This document shows positions 1 through 11,181 of a stretch of DNA of 11,982 bases, piece after piece. The DNA comes from Paraglomus occultum (Eukaryota; Glomeromycota; Glomeromycetes; Paraglomerales; Paraglomeraceae): positions 1 through 11,982 of the forward strand of contig CAJVPJ010001137.1 of assembly GCA_910592205.1 (NCBI GenBank). The letters run 5' to 3'. Each line of letters starts with the position of its first letter. Position 1 is the stretch's first letter. The translations under genes and the position numbers were made by a program. The notes beneath the pieces are model-generated. The model was not told the DNA's origin. It did no database searches and worked only from the letters and a program-made list of their open reading frames with translations.

Positions 1-621
1 GAAGTTGATTTGAGGGTTCACTTTGAAATCAGTGAAGAAGTTACGTAAATAAAATCCATTGAAATTGAAGGACATTCATTTACGATGCTCCACTTTTGAA
101 TTGGTATTTGAAATAAAGTAATCTTTTTTCTGGGCCATATTTTTAGAGTTGACAAAACCATCGTGTTTTACTATATATTTTAAACCGTGTTATGTCGTTC
201 ATGTGATACTTTTTGACGAATTATAGCAATAGGCAATAAATTACGCAACGTCAATAGAAGACAAATGGTCCCTTACTCTGGGTTGAAAGATTTCACCTTT
301 CATTCCCACAGACATTATAGCCGTCACAAGAGTTTAACTCGACTCGGAGAAAAGACAAGCAATTTTATAAGATCACTTGTGCAAGAAAAACTAACTAAAA
401 ACACTTCGGATATTGTGAATAATGAGTGCAACGTTTTATATATAAAACTCATTATCGAACCTTTCTTAGTGTTGGGTCGCGTAAAATGCCGCTCGAAACG
501 CCTCTCATAATAGTCGATGCATAAATTATGGTTGAGTGATTATTGAATAAGATATTCCATAAATACATTAATAGTGTATGAACAAACAAACTAATACAGA
601 CTCTTCATTTTCACATATTGA
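1..621. other. Region downstream of the KIAA0930 homologue; no gene recognised
   Basis: AT-rich sequence 3' of the minus-strand gene that stops at 622-624. It should hold that gene's 3' UTR and some intergenic DNA. I found no canonical AATAAA on the minus strand close to the stop, so the poly(A) site is not placed. A plus-strand open frame of 81 codons (265-510) resembles nothing I know and lacks splice or codon support. No RNA gene or clear transposon end was seen. Confidence 0.5.
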
Positions 622-2261
622 TCATGATGAATTTTTTTTCCGTGAAGGCGATATAAGGTCACTAGAATTAAGATGAAATGACTTAGTTCAAAATTCTATT
701 TTGCATCTGCTCTTCCAACATTTCTCTTTACAACTCACCTGACGACGCTGGTCCACGGCACGTTAATAAAAGTCATGCAACACCTAAGGCTCTCGGGTTC
801 TAAGGCTGGTCGATCTGATATAGCTAGTTGTGATAATTTTTTCAACGACTGAAAGATTGTAGCAGACGTTGATGATGCTGAACGTAGCTGTGGCGATGCC
901 TGATCGTCATATTTAAAACCGTTTCCTGAATTACCACGTTTCATTGCAGTACTAGAGACGTTGGTACCATTAACATTGTTAAACGGTTCGGACGTTGAAT
1001 ATGGTGCAAAACTCGATGGGGAAGTAATGTCGATTGTCTCTTGTGTATTTTCTATCGGAGCCGCAGTAATCGCCACCTGTAAGACAGTTAGTTGGAAATT
1101 GTAGCTAATGATGGGAATATCCGCACCCTCCTTTCCCTTGTGCAATCGTGTATCTTACCTGTGCATGCCCTTTGCTGTTAGGTCCCCGCATCATAACGTA
1201 CTCCGTCGGAGGGTTCACCGGTCCCATCTTGAATCTCTTGTTTAGCTTACTAGAAGCCTTTTGCTTATAAATATCCAATAATGCGGAATAAGGTGCGGCA
1301 CCTTGAAATAACGTGATCTTAGTATCAGTTGAAGGCACCTGTGGAGGAAATGGACCATTGGTCATTGGCCGATAGCTAAGACGTGACGCACGATGATGTC
1401 TCGATCCGCTACGTCCGTAGTAATCGTCGTCGCTGTCGTTCTCGCTGTCTTCTTCGTCATCATTTGAATTACTTGGTATTGTTACTGCTAATTCTACACA
1501 TAGATACTCGTCCTCTCTAACAATTAATTGTTCAAACATTTCTTCATAATCATCAACCACATAATAGATAAGCGGATAGGAACATTCCATTGATGTGTCT
1601 TTTATGTCCATGCGTGATTTTGTTGGAAGAGCGTATACTCGTGTTGATACGTGTCGATGTGAACACGTCATACTTGTCTTTTGCGAATTGTCCGGCAAGG
1701 TTGCTCTAGTACATACTGCTACTGTTAATTTACACGGGAGCTGAAAGATCATATGAATATGTAAATGCAGTTGTGTGTGGATATAAATTGACACTAAACG
1801 ACAGCAACAGATTCTTACCTGGACAATCAAGTTCAGAAAGAACGTTTCTTTCCACATTACAGCATCATCTAGTTGTGGCATAACATGTGGTTGAGTTTTT
1901 CTTTTGACAAAGACTGGATCCAAGTGTTCATTCTCTGAATGCATCTGTCTTACGAAAAACAACAAATCATCGTGCCTCGAGTCGCTATTTTCTAAAAAAA
2001 ATTCTTGAAACAAAGCCAGCCACCTACACAAATAAGTGTTAGATAGTATCAAAATATATAAATAGTAATAAGCAAAAAAGCCTCCACGTACTTTGGATCA
2101 AGCGAGTCTGTTTCTTGAGCCTCTTCTTGATAGTTCTGGACATCGTGAGAAGCCCTCCTCAGAGTCCGCGGTGGGTATCCTCCAGAAGAGCTAGTAGGTG
2201 TTATGGGACCATTCAAGTTTTCTGCAGCGAGTCTGTCAAGGATCACTTGGAGTTGTGTCAT
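622..2261 (-). CDS. KIAA0930: KIAA0930 homologue (DUF2045 family), complete, five exons
   Basis: Exons on the minus strand are 2261-2092, 2023-1819, 1740-1159, 1076-739 and 661-622. All introns are 68-82 nt with GT..AG ends and matching phase, giving 444 codons. Residues about 58-80 (WLALFQEFFLEN..., then RHDDLLFFVRQ) match the conserved Trp-rich start of KIAA0930. Residues 130-138 (LTVAVCTRA), 160-170 (VYALPTKSRMD), 179-210 (SYPLIYYVVDDYEEMF..., CVELAV), 266-272 (KITLFQG) and 306-318 (YVMMRGPNSKGHA) follow the family order. Residues 218-231 form an Asp/Glu/Ser-rich insert absent from the human protein as I recall it. The last exon encodes only 12 residues, and its SVVSDL segment lines up with the usual C-terminal RILTDI. 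The family's biochemical role is not established, so I assign none. The start ATG fits, but an acceptor-like CCAG just before it means an upstream exon is possible. Confidence 0.85.
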
Positions 2262-2695
2262 TCTGGTTGTAATAATATGTATGTACAGTTTATGGTTGCG
2301 CTTATTTTTTCAATTTGTTTGTTACAAAGCAGATCTCTCTTGTTTCTTCGAGACCTCTCGTGCGTATATAGGTTCGAACACCCGTATGCGTGTGTAAGTA
2401 TATATTTTACCTTAATAAACAATTTAAGGATTGCTCGACTAACTTTATGGAATTTATCGCCAACTATTTGTAGTCCAAGGTTGTATGTTCTCAGGGGTTT
2501 ACTAATAAATCAGGATTACAGAGTGCGTGTGTGCATCAACTCAACTAAATTTCAGGTCGTCACAGGTTATCATGTTCACTATTACTATTGGAAAGAATGA
2601 ATATAATAGAGAGAGAGTAAACAATTAATGGAACTCGCGCCCCTATCTATCATTTTGGGCTCACGGAAATCTGGCTTTGGTTGCTAGCTTGCGTT

Positions 2696-2734
2696 TATTA
2701 TTATTATTACTATTACTACTACTATTATTATTAT
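2696..2734. repeat. TTA/CTA trinucleotide microsatellite
   Basis: About 13 units of TTA interspersed with CTA. It lies roughly 435 nt upstream of the KIAA0930 homologue's start codon, so it may sit in that gene's promoter region. It is probably polymorphic between individuals. Confidence 0.9.
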
Positions 2735-3234
2735 CGCGCGGACAATTAAAAAACGAAGACTTTATAAATAAAACTTGGCGACCAAGTCCAAGTCTTTACC
2801 CCTAAAATTGAGAGCAACGTCAATCTCACGTAGAATTTTCTAAAAAGTAGACAATAGATTGCACATTGCAAGCCTGCATAGAGTTCATGCAGTCGTTCCC
2901 GTTGAATTCCGTAACGTCCAGTTGGTTTATATGTCCGATTCCTTCATGCAGCCGCATCTGAAAGGCAAAATTTGGCTTAGTAAGCAAACACTACCCTTCT
3001 TCATTAGATTCTTGAAATCTCTCTGCAGCAAGCTGTATAATTGTAGAATGGCGGAATATTTACCTTTTAGCTCGGGAAATGAATTATAATAATAAGAGTT
3101 CCTTGATCAAAATATTTTTTGTCTGTTCATTATGCTTTTTACTATATTTAGTAGACAATCGTACGACTGTACTAGGCATCAACATAGCAATTGAAAAATG
3201 TTGGTATATGGAAATTAAAACCAACTCTTCGATA

Positions 3235-3325
3235 TACCGCATCCATATTAATAAACTACCCCAGAAATTGGTTACAGTAACGTGACCGTATGTACAGTCA
3301 TCAGCTTTGAAATATTGTGTCGTAA
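3235..3325 (+). repeat. Copy 1 of an unknown interspersed repeat
   Basis: Positions 3235-3253 hold a 19-nt block (TACCGCATCCATATTAATA). This is followed at 3262-3325 by a core running from CAGAAATTGGTTACAGTAAC through GTCATCAGCTTTGAAATATT to TGTGTCGTAAA. The same core occurs reverse-complemented at 4609-4686, and the 19-nt block recurs in direct orientation at 4694-4712. Compared with copy 2, the core lacks about 13 nt in its middle. No coding potential. It is probably a fragment of a non-autonomous transposon. Confidence 0.75.
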
Positions 3326-4299
3326 ACAGTAGCGTTTTATGGCAGTTAAAAACCGTGTCAATAAACAAAAAAGTCTCTACATTGGGCCGAAAAATTTGAA
3401 GACAGGTCGAGAGGAGTTATTAGTGGATAAAGACTGTAACAACAAGACCGATATTTAGATCGTGAGTGTAAATCGTAGTTTAAACGTCACTAATCAAAGT
3501 ATATCGATATATGTCACCCGCAACCAAGGGAAGTCATAGTAATATATACATGTTCTGTTTATATAATGCCCGTGGTTTTGTCTCAGGTGGAGTTATGACC
3601 ATGTGTAATACTGCTATGAATGTATGAAGGAGCTGTGGTTGTAGAATAAAATGTATGATGACGATGTATTGTGTGATTCCCTGTCTGATGTTTTAATCAA
3701 GACTATTGTAGAGGTTTACCTTCTTGTTAGTCATGTCTAAAGACACAAATCAAAACTGTTAATAGACAGCGATGATACATTGTATTGCGGTGTTTCAAGA
3801 AACATTGTGACTGTCAGTTTTTATATATATAGGCGAAAAAGTCAACCAATTAAGTCGTCGCAATCAATCACAATAACGTACTTATAAATCTGTATCGCGA
3901 CATAAATATTTCTTAAAATGGTACAACTATACAAAAATTTTAATTAGAGTTTCGTCATCGTTTTCAACATATTTATTACGCCAAACTAACATTAATACAT
4001 TTTTCTTAAACCATGCATGGCTTGATTTAGAATATGATTGCTAATTCGAAAATAGTTATCAAAGTTGCAACAATAACGAATAAAAACCTCCTCAAAGTGT
4101 AATCGTTCTGCAAAGTTTACACATTATTGTTGTCATTTTGGTACATATATCGTAGTATTATTTATAGTCTGCATCGAAAAAGCGGAAACTTTATTTTTCT
4201 AAATAGCTGCGTAATTGTTACTGCTTTACATTGCCTGGTTATTTATCTGAGTATTGATGCTAAATTAAAATATTGCATATTGTACCAGACTAGGAAGTG

Positions 4300-4503
4300 T
4301 CAAATATTAATGACAGTTTCAAGACCAAAATATTAGAAGCATCTGAAGCGACACCAAAAGTTATAAATAGGCACAGTTTGCCTCAACTTAGAGCAGTCAA
4401 GCTCACCAACAGAAATTTCAGAGAATTTTCTCTTAGCAGTCCGCAGCCCATGATCGACTTAATTTTAGGAGTAGTAATACTAAAAATTTTATTGCCGATC
4501 TAG
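4300..4503 (+). pseudogene. Decayed fragment resembling a BEL/Pao retrotransposon aspartic protease
   Basis: One plus-strand frame reads KVINRHSLPQLRAVKLTNRN and then, 11 residues on, PMIDLILGVVIL. This follows the spacing of the retropepsin region (DUF1758 type) of BEL/Pao elements, where a 'P.L..l.Lad..F' segment precedes 'iDlilGadvY'. The usual GAD is GVV here, and a stop (TAG at 4501-4503) falls a few residues later, so it is not functional. No LTR, reverse transcriptase or integrase remnant was recognised nearby. The assignment rests on a short remembered motif and is tentative. Confidence 0.45.
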
Positions 4504-4608
4504 ATACATATTAGTCGCAGACCCAATAAAGAAGGTTATTGAGCATAAATGGTGAGTGCACTCCATATTAATATTAATTATTGTGGCAGATTAAAGCACA
4601 GTTCTCAA

Positions 4609-4712
4609 TTTGCGACACAATATTTCAAAGCTGATGACTGGCTGAAGACGTCGTACATGCAGTCACGTTACTGTAACCAATTTCTGAAGATCTTACCGCA
4701 TCCATATTAATA
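4609..4712 (-). repeat. Copy 2 of the unknown repeat, core inverted
   Basis: Positions 4609-4686 are the reverse complement of the copy 1 core (3262-3325), with a few substitutions and about 13 extra nt (near 4638-4651). The 19-nt block of copy 1 follows at 4694-4712, but in direct orientation. It ends 99 nt before the mL59-like start codon and so probably overlaps or abuts that gene's promoter. Confidence 0.75.
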
Positions 4713-4811
4713 TAATTCTGTAATTGATGCTGTAATACAAAAGTCACGCTTTGCGACAAAACTGGGTAGTTGTAGTTGGACCAAATCGTTCACCCTCTTT
4801 TAATAATAATA

Positions 4812-5354
4812 ATGACTGCTTCTAAACGAATGTCATTACAGGCCCTTGCAGCCGTACAGAAAAAATATAGTTCGGCTCATTTTTCGCCGCAAATAGTTTA
4901 TAAACCCAAATTAGGGCGCGAAATATGGGCCTCACCACGAATAAGTCTACGCAGACAGGCCGATATGCGAAAGAATTGTATAGCATTGGGAATTGATCCA
5001 TCTAGCATTGGATTACCCGAAAAGAAGGAGAAAAAACCTCCAAGAGTCATACCTCCGAAAGGAAAAAAACATGAAAGAACTGCAGCCGAAAGGTACCGAA
5101 AAAAAAAAAAAGGAAAATTCGAACATGGAGAAAGACGGATAGGATTTATATTGATGTATACATATATATATATATAGGAAAGCAAGAACTGCCAAAGCCG
5201 TACAGGATATGGACAAGACTATCGAAAATTGGCGCAAGGTATGTATAGATAATTTTATCATTTTATTACAGGAAATTCATTACTTACTGGCTCTCTATAT
5301 TAATAGGAAAAGAGGGAAGAATATCAACGTGCGAAACCCGTGTTGCCATTTTAG
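4812..5354 (+). CDS. Mitochondrial large-subunit ribosomal protein mL59-like, three exons
   Basis: Exons are 4812-5092, 5178-5238 and 5307-5354, giving 129 codons. The introns are 85 and 68 nt. The phase-2 junction rebuilds an Arg codon, and the second junction is phase 0 (NWRK | EKREEYQ). The protein is small and basic. It contains RISLRRQADMRKNCIALGID, then a Lys/Pro stretch (PPRVIPPKGKKHERTAAE), then a charged, probably helical tail. The order LRR..D..K...G..., PKG.KHE and basic helix resembles yeast mL59 (MRPL25) as I recall it. If so, it acts in the mitochondrial ribosome. ATG 4812 is preferred; ATG 4830 is in frame and also possible. A pyrimidine run (CCCTCTTTT) ends just upstream. The first donor (AAG|GTACCG) is weak, sits beside a 13-A run, and its intron ends in an AT repeat instead of a pyrimidine tract. 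A mariner begins 33 nt after the stop codon. Confidence 0.72.
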
Positions 5355-5387
5355 CTTGATGCCCTATCATAATATAATCGCGAGATA

Positions 5388-5416
5388 CGTAGGGTGTCTG
5401 AAAAGTTTTGACAATG
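5388..5416 (+). repeat. mariner left terminal inverted repeat
   Basis: 29 nt starting CGTAGGGTGTCTG and ending TTTTGACAATG. It pairs with 6630-6656 apart from the 2-nt GT indel. Confidence 0.9.
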
Positions 5417-5449
5417 TATATGTATTGCATCGATCTGTGCACTTTTTTA

Positions 5450-5455
5450 AATAAA
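5450..5455 (+). promoter_or_regulatory. AATAAA inside the mariner left end, possible current mL59-like poly(A) signal
   Basis: This is the first plus-strand AATAAA after the mL59-like stop codon (5352-5354), starting about 96 nt downstream. It belongs to transposon sequence. If used, the host gene now terminates within the mariner. Confidence 0.4.
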
Positions 5456-5567
5456 AAAATAATGCAATTAAAGTTCATGTCTCAGTTGACTTAGCATAAA
5501 AAATTAGGCATATTTTCATTTGACAGTTGTTGAGAAATTCACTTTGAAAAATCATACCCTAAACCTA

Positions 5568-6588
5568 ATGGAGAAAATTAAGCGAGAACATCAACGCTAC
5601 TACATCTATGTTAGCTGGAAAAACGGTCGAACAGCGAAAGAAATCCACCAAGAGTTGAGGGTTGCTGAAGGGCCCAATGCACTCTCTGAACGTACTATTT
5701 ACCGTTGGATTGAAGCATTCGAAGACGGGGATGAGGGCATTGAAGCCTTGCGAAGCTGTCACTCCAAGAAAGATTACGAAAGTGGAGGAACTGGTAGATG
5801 ATAACCCCCACATCACCATAAGGCTGATAGAGGAGGAAGTTGGGATCTCTAAAGAAAGAATTCCATCTTACATAGCCAACTGAGTCTCAACAAAGTGTGT
5901 TCAAGATGGATTCCGCATGTCATAACGGACGCAAATAAGCAAAAACGAGTTGAACTCGCAAAACAGATTTTACAAGTTTTAGATGGCGGTTTTCAAAATA
6001 TTATCACAGGTGATGAGACTTGGTTTAACTATTTTACTGTTTCAACTAAAAAAGACAACAAAGTATGGTTAAAGTCAAGAGAATTAAGACCACAGATTGC
6101 TCGCACGTCTAAAAACAGTAAAAAAAAAGAATGTTCTGCGTTTTCTTTACTGTAGAGGGTGTTGTTGCTAGAATAGTGGTGCCTAAAGGACAGTATATTA
6201 CTTCTCTATACTATGCTGACACAGTACTTCCAGAAGTTTTTGCAAAATTTATCGAAATGTCTGGCAGGCGCACTGTTCGTGATGTGACTCTTCATCATGA
6301 CAATGCATCACCTCACAAGGCAGAAGTTGTTACGAGCTACTTAAAGAAAGAAAGGGTCCAATTGATGCCTCATCCCCCAGTCCTGATCTAGCTCCCTGTG
6401 ACTTTTTTTTATTTCCTAGAATAAAAAAAAGAACTGAATGGAAGAAAGTTTGACAATGTTGAAAATCTCGCACGGGTTGTTCAGGCAGTGTCTGACAGCA
6501 TACCAAAAGATGAGTACTATAAAGCCTTTCAGAGTTGGCAGAAAATCGCATAGAAGCAGGCAGAGAGTGCTTTGAAGGGACGCAGTAG
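5568..6588 (+). pseudogene. mariner transposase pseudogene
   Basis: It starts at MEKIKREHQRYYIYVSWKNG, a mariner paired-like helix-turn-helix region with SERTIYRWIEAFEDG further on. The catalytic region has TGDETWF (first Asp), LHHDNASPHKAE (second Asp) and DLAPCDFF (third Asp). Spacing between the last two is 34 residues once a small deletion near 6376 is allowed for, which is the D34D mariner signature. The frame is interrupted near 5750-5765, near 5865-5880, at the A run 6119-6128, near 6376, at the A run 6422-6429 and near 6541-6548, so it cannot make active enzyme. Two breaks fall in A homopolymers, where sequencing error is also possible; the others argue for real decay. Confidence 0.9.
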
Positions 6589-6629
6589 TTTATTTTAAAA
6601 TTATTATGTACGTTTTCCAGAAATAAAAT

Positions 6630-6656
6630 CATTGTCAAAACTTTTCAGACCCTACG
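6630..6656 (-). repeat. mariner right terminal inverted repeat
   Basis: 27 nt starting CATTGTCAAAAC and ending CAGACCCTACG. It is the reverse complement of the left end apart from the missing GT. Confidence 0.9.
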
Positions 6657-6670
6657 TAACGACATACACC

Positions 6671-6676
6671 AATAAA
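6671..6676 (+). promoter_or_regulatory. AATAAA, probable ancestral poly(A) signal of the mL59-like gene
   Basis: It lies 12 nt beyond the right TA duplication of the mariner. With the transposon and one TA removed, it would start about 45 nt after the mL59-like stop codon, a normal distance for a compact 3' UTR. Confidence 0.5.
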
Positions 6677-6711
6677 GCAGACAGAAGGGTTCATCGAGCG
6701 AATCCGAGTTC

Positions 6712-6717
6712 TTTATT
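6712..6717 (-). promoter_or_regulatory. AATAAA, probable helicase poly(A) signal
   Basis: Minus-strand AATAAA about 75 nt past the helicase stop codon (6791-6793). Cleavage 15-30 nt further would fall near 6680-6697. The helicase transcript would therefore end just before the mariner and would overlap the ancestral 3' end of the convergent mL59-like gene. Confidence 0.55.
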
Positions 6718-6790
6718 TAGAATAGACGTATTATATGGCTCTATACAAGTAATTACGCTCATCAACATTCTTTTCGCTCTCACACCCTGT

Positions 6791-9989
<3,199 letters not shown>

Positions 9990-10081
9990 TTTATTCAAGT
10001 TTACTGTGCAAGTACTGTAACTCGGCCGGTCAACGAAAAAAAAAAAAAAAATGGAACAAAAAACGCAATTAACTTGCTACA

Positions 10082-10099
10082 TACCAGTATATATTGGTA
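10082..10099 (-). promoter_or_regulatory. TATA-containing imperfect palindrome, possible helicase core promoter
   Basis: TACCAGTATATATTGGTA lies about 93 nt upstream of the helicase start codon, with 5-nt perfect arms around a TATATAT centre. A reverse CCAAT-type element (GGCCAATC on the minus strand) sits about 75 nt further upstream. The spacing suits a TATA/CCAAT promoter, but AT-rich DNA gives such matches by chance. Confidence 0.25.
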
Positions 10100-10809
10100 A
10101 CACTACTTGTTATCACATGATTCAGTGAATAATAATTTAGATGCCAGCTTCAAATGTCTTCGCGAACATGATTGGCCATCTGCTCAATACACACTTTCAC
10201 TGCGGCAAAAAGCAGGAAATATGTTTACATCATAATAACAAACTCGAAACAAAAGATAATTCCGCTACAGAAGAAATGAGAACGTCTTTATAGTTTCTTG
10301 AACAACAGGATACCGATAACATATATTAGTGTAGTAGTAGATAATTTGTCAAGTTTCATATTATCGTAAATTACAGTATAACAGTCATCTTTAAAAACAA
10401 TTATCTTTAGAAAACTTTTTAGGTTGGTGAATGTAGAAGGAATGCATGAAATATTCAAGAAGTTCAGAGGCAGAATTAGATTCTAAGAATCTGTGGATGT
10501 TTAATATTAAGTAAATTACTCGATTTCTAGCATCAGAATTATGATAATGCATAATACCGTTAACCCAAACTCATAATACCCATTGGTCGAACCTCATAAT
10601 TCGTTAATTCGGATGACGGCCTCGGAAAGTTGGTGTCCGTATTAATATTAAAGGAAGTTGAACTGTATTAAGCGTAAAGACTTATGCATAATCATTGGCT
10701 TGTCGAAGGATAGGGCAGGTGTGGAGGAAGAAAGAAAGTTAGGATAGAAGGATATCGCTTGAAGAAATGCTAGTTTAGACATCGTATTTATTTTTCGCAC
10801 ACGTAGTTT

Positions 10810-10828
10810 TTCTGACCATTGGTCAGAA
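10810..10828. repeat. 19-nt palindrome (TTCTGACCA T TGGTCAGAA)
   Basis: Perfect 9-nt arms around one central base. The half-core CCATTGGTC recurs at 10580-10588. It could be a dimeric binding site or a remnant of a small foldback element; no function can be assigned. Confidence 0.6.
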
Positions 10829-11158
10829 TGCTTTCATAATTACAATACTGCAAACATGTAATCGGAAATCAACTGAACTTCCATAAATTTATAATTGTAC
10901 ACTTACAGTATCCACGAATACTGGTTTAATGTCAGTTATTCCAGAATGTTGCTAACTGGTTCAGCGCGTCCGGTACAGTTGTTATTATTAATGTAGTCAC
11001 ATTTGATATCGGTACCATTATTGCTCACGGGCCGTCTGTTTGAGACGGTGCTTGATGATTCCTGACGTAGAACATGAAAGATACATCAGAGGTAAATATC
11101 AATACATGACCTTTTTTAAAAAACCAAACTTTTAGACATACTTGTATGACAGTATAAT

Positions 11159-11164
11159 TTTATT
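11159..11164 (-). promoter_or_regulatory. AATAAA poly(A) signal of the candidate small gene
   Basis: Minus-strand AATAAA 18 nt past the stop codon at 11182-11184. It supports the reading of that exon as a true terminal exon. Confidence 0.5.
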
Positions 11165-11181
11165 GTAAAGAATTCGGGTCT

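Larger units (their letters stand above)
2262..4811. other. 2.5-kb intergenic region between divergent genes, transposon-derived in part
   Basis: This stretch separates the start of the minus-strand KIAA0930 homologue from the start of the plus-strand mL59-like gene, so both promoters should lie in it. It contains a trinucleotide microsatellite, an unknown repeat at 3235-3325 and 4609-4712, and a decayed protease-like fragment near 4300-4500. The rest is AT-rich with no convincing conserved frame. I could not place transcription starts. Confidence 0.6.
5388..6656 (+). mobile_element. mariner (Tc1/mariner, D34D type) element, near full length, inactive
   Basis: The element is about 1.27 kb, the usual mariner size, with terminal inverted repeats at 5388-5416 and 6630-6656. 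TA target duplications lie at 5386-5387 and 6657-6658. The repeats match except for a GT dinucleotide present only on the left (GGGTGTCTG against GGGTCTG). Both outer ends read TACGTAGGG, so the boundary could instead be the inner TA (5390-5391 and 6653-6654). The internal frame encodes a broken mariner transposase. It lies in the convergent 3' regions of the mL59-like gene and the helicase. Confidence 0.92.
9990..11158. other. Upstream region of the helicase; no gene recognised
   Basis: AT-rich DNA between the helicase start codon and the 3' end of the candidate minus-strand gene. It should contain the helicase 5' UTR and promoter. Seen here are a 16-A run (10036-10051), a TATATAT-centred imperfect palindrome (10082-10099), a minus-strand GGCCAATC element near 10169-10176, and a 19-nt palindrome (10810-10828). 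No open frame here has splice or family support. Confidence 0.55.

Noticed and set aside
2371-2382. tRNA B-box-like GGTTCGAACACC
   Set aside because: No matching acceptor, D or anticodon stems surround it, so it is a chance match.
4776-4811. Extension of the mL59-like protein upstream from a TTG at 4776
   Set aside because: TTG is an unlikely start in an animal nuclear gene, and in-frame ATG codons follow at 4812 and 4830.
10477-10491. AGATTCT-A-AGAATCT palindrome as a heat-shock element
   Set aside because: The TTC and GAA units are separated by three bases, not the two required, and there is no third unit nearby.
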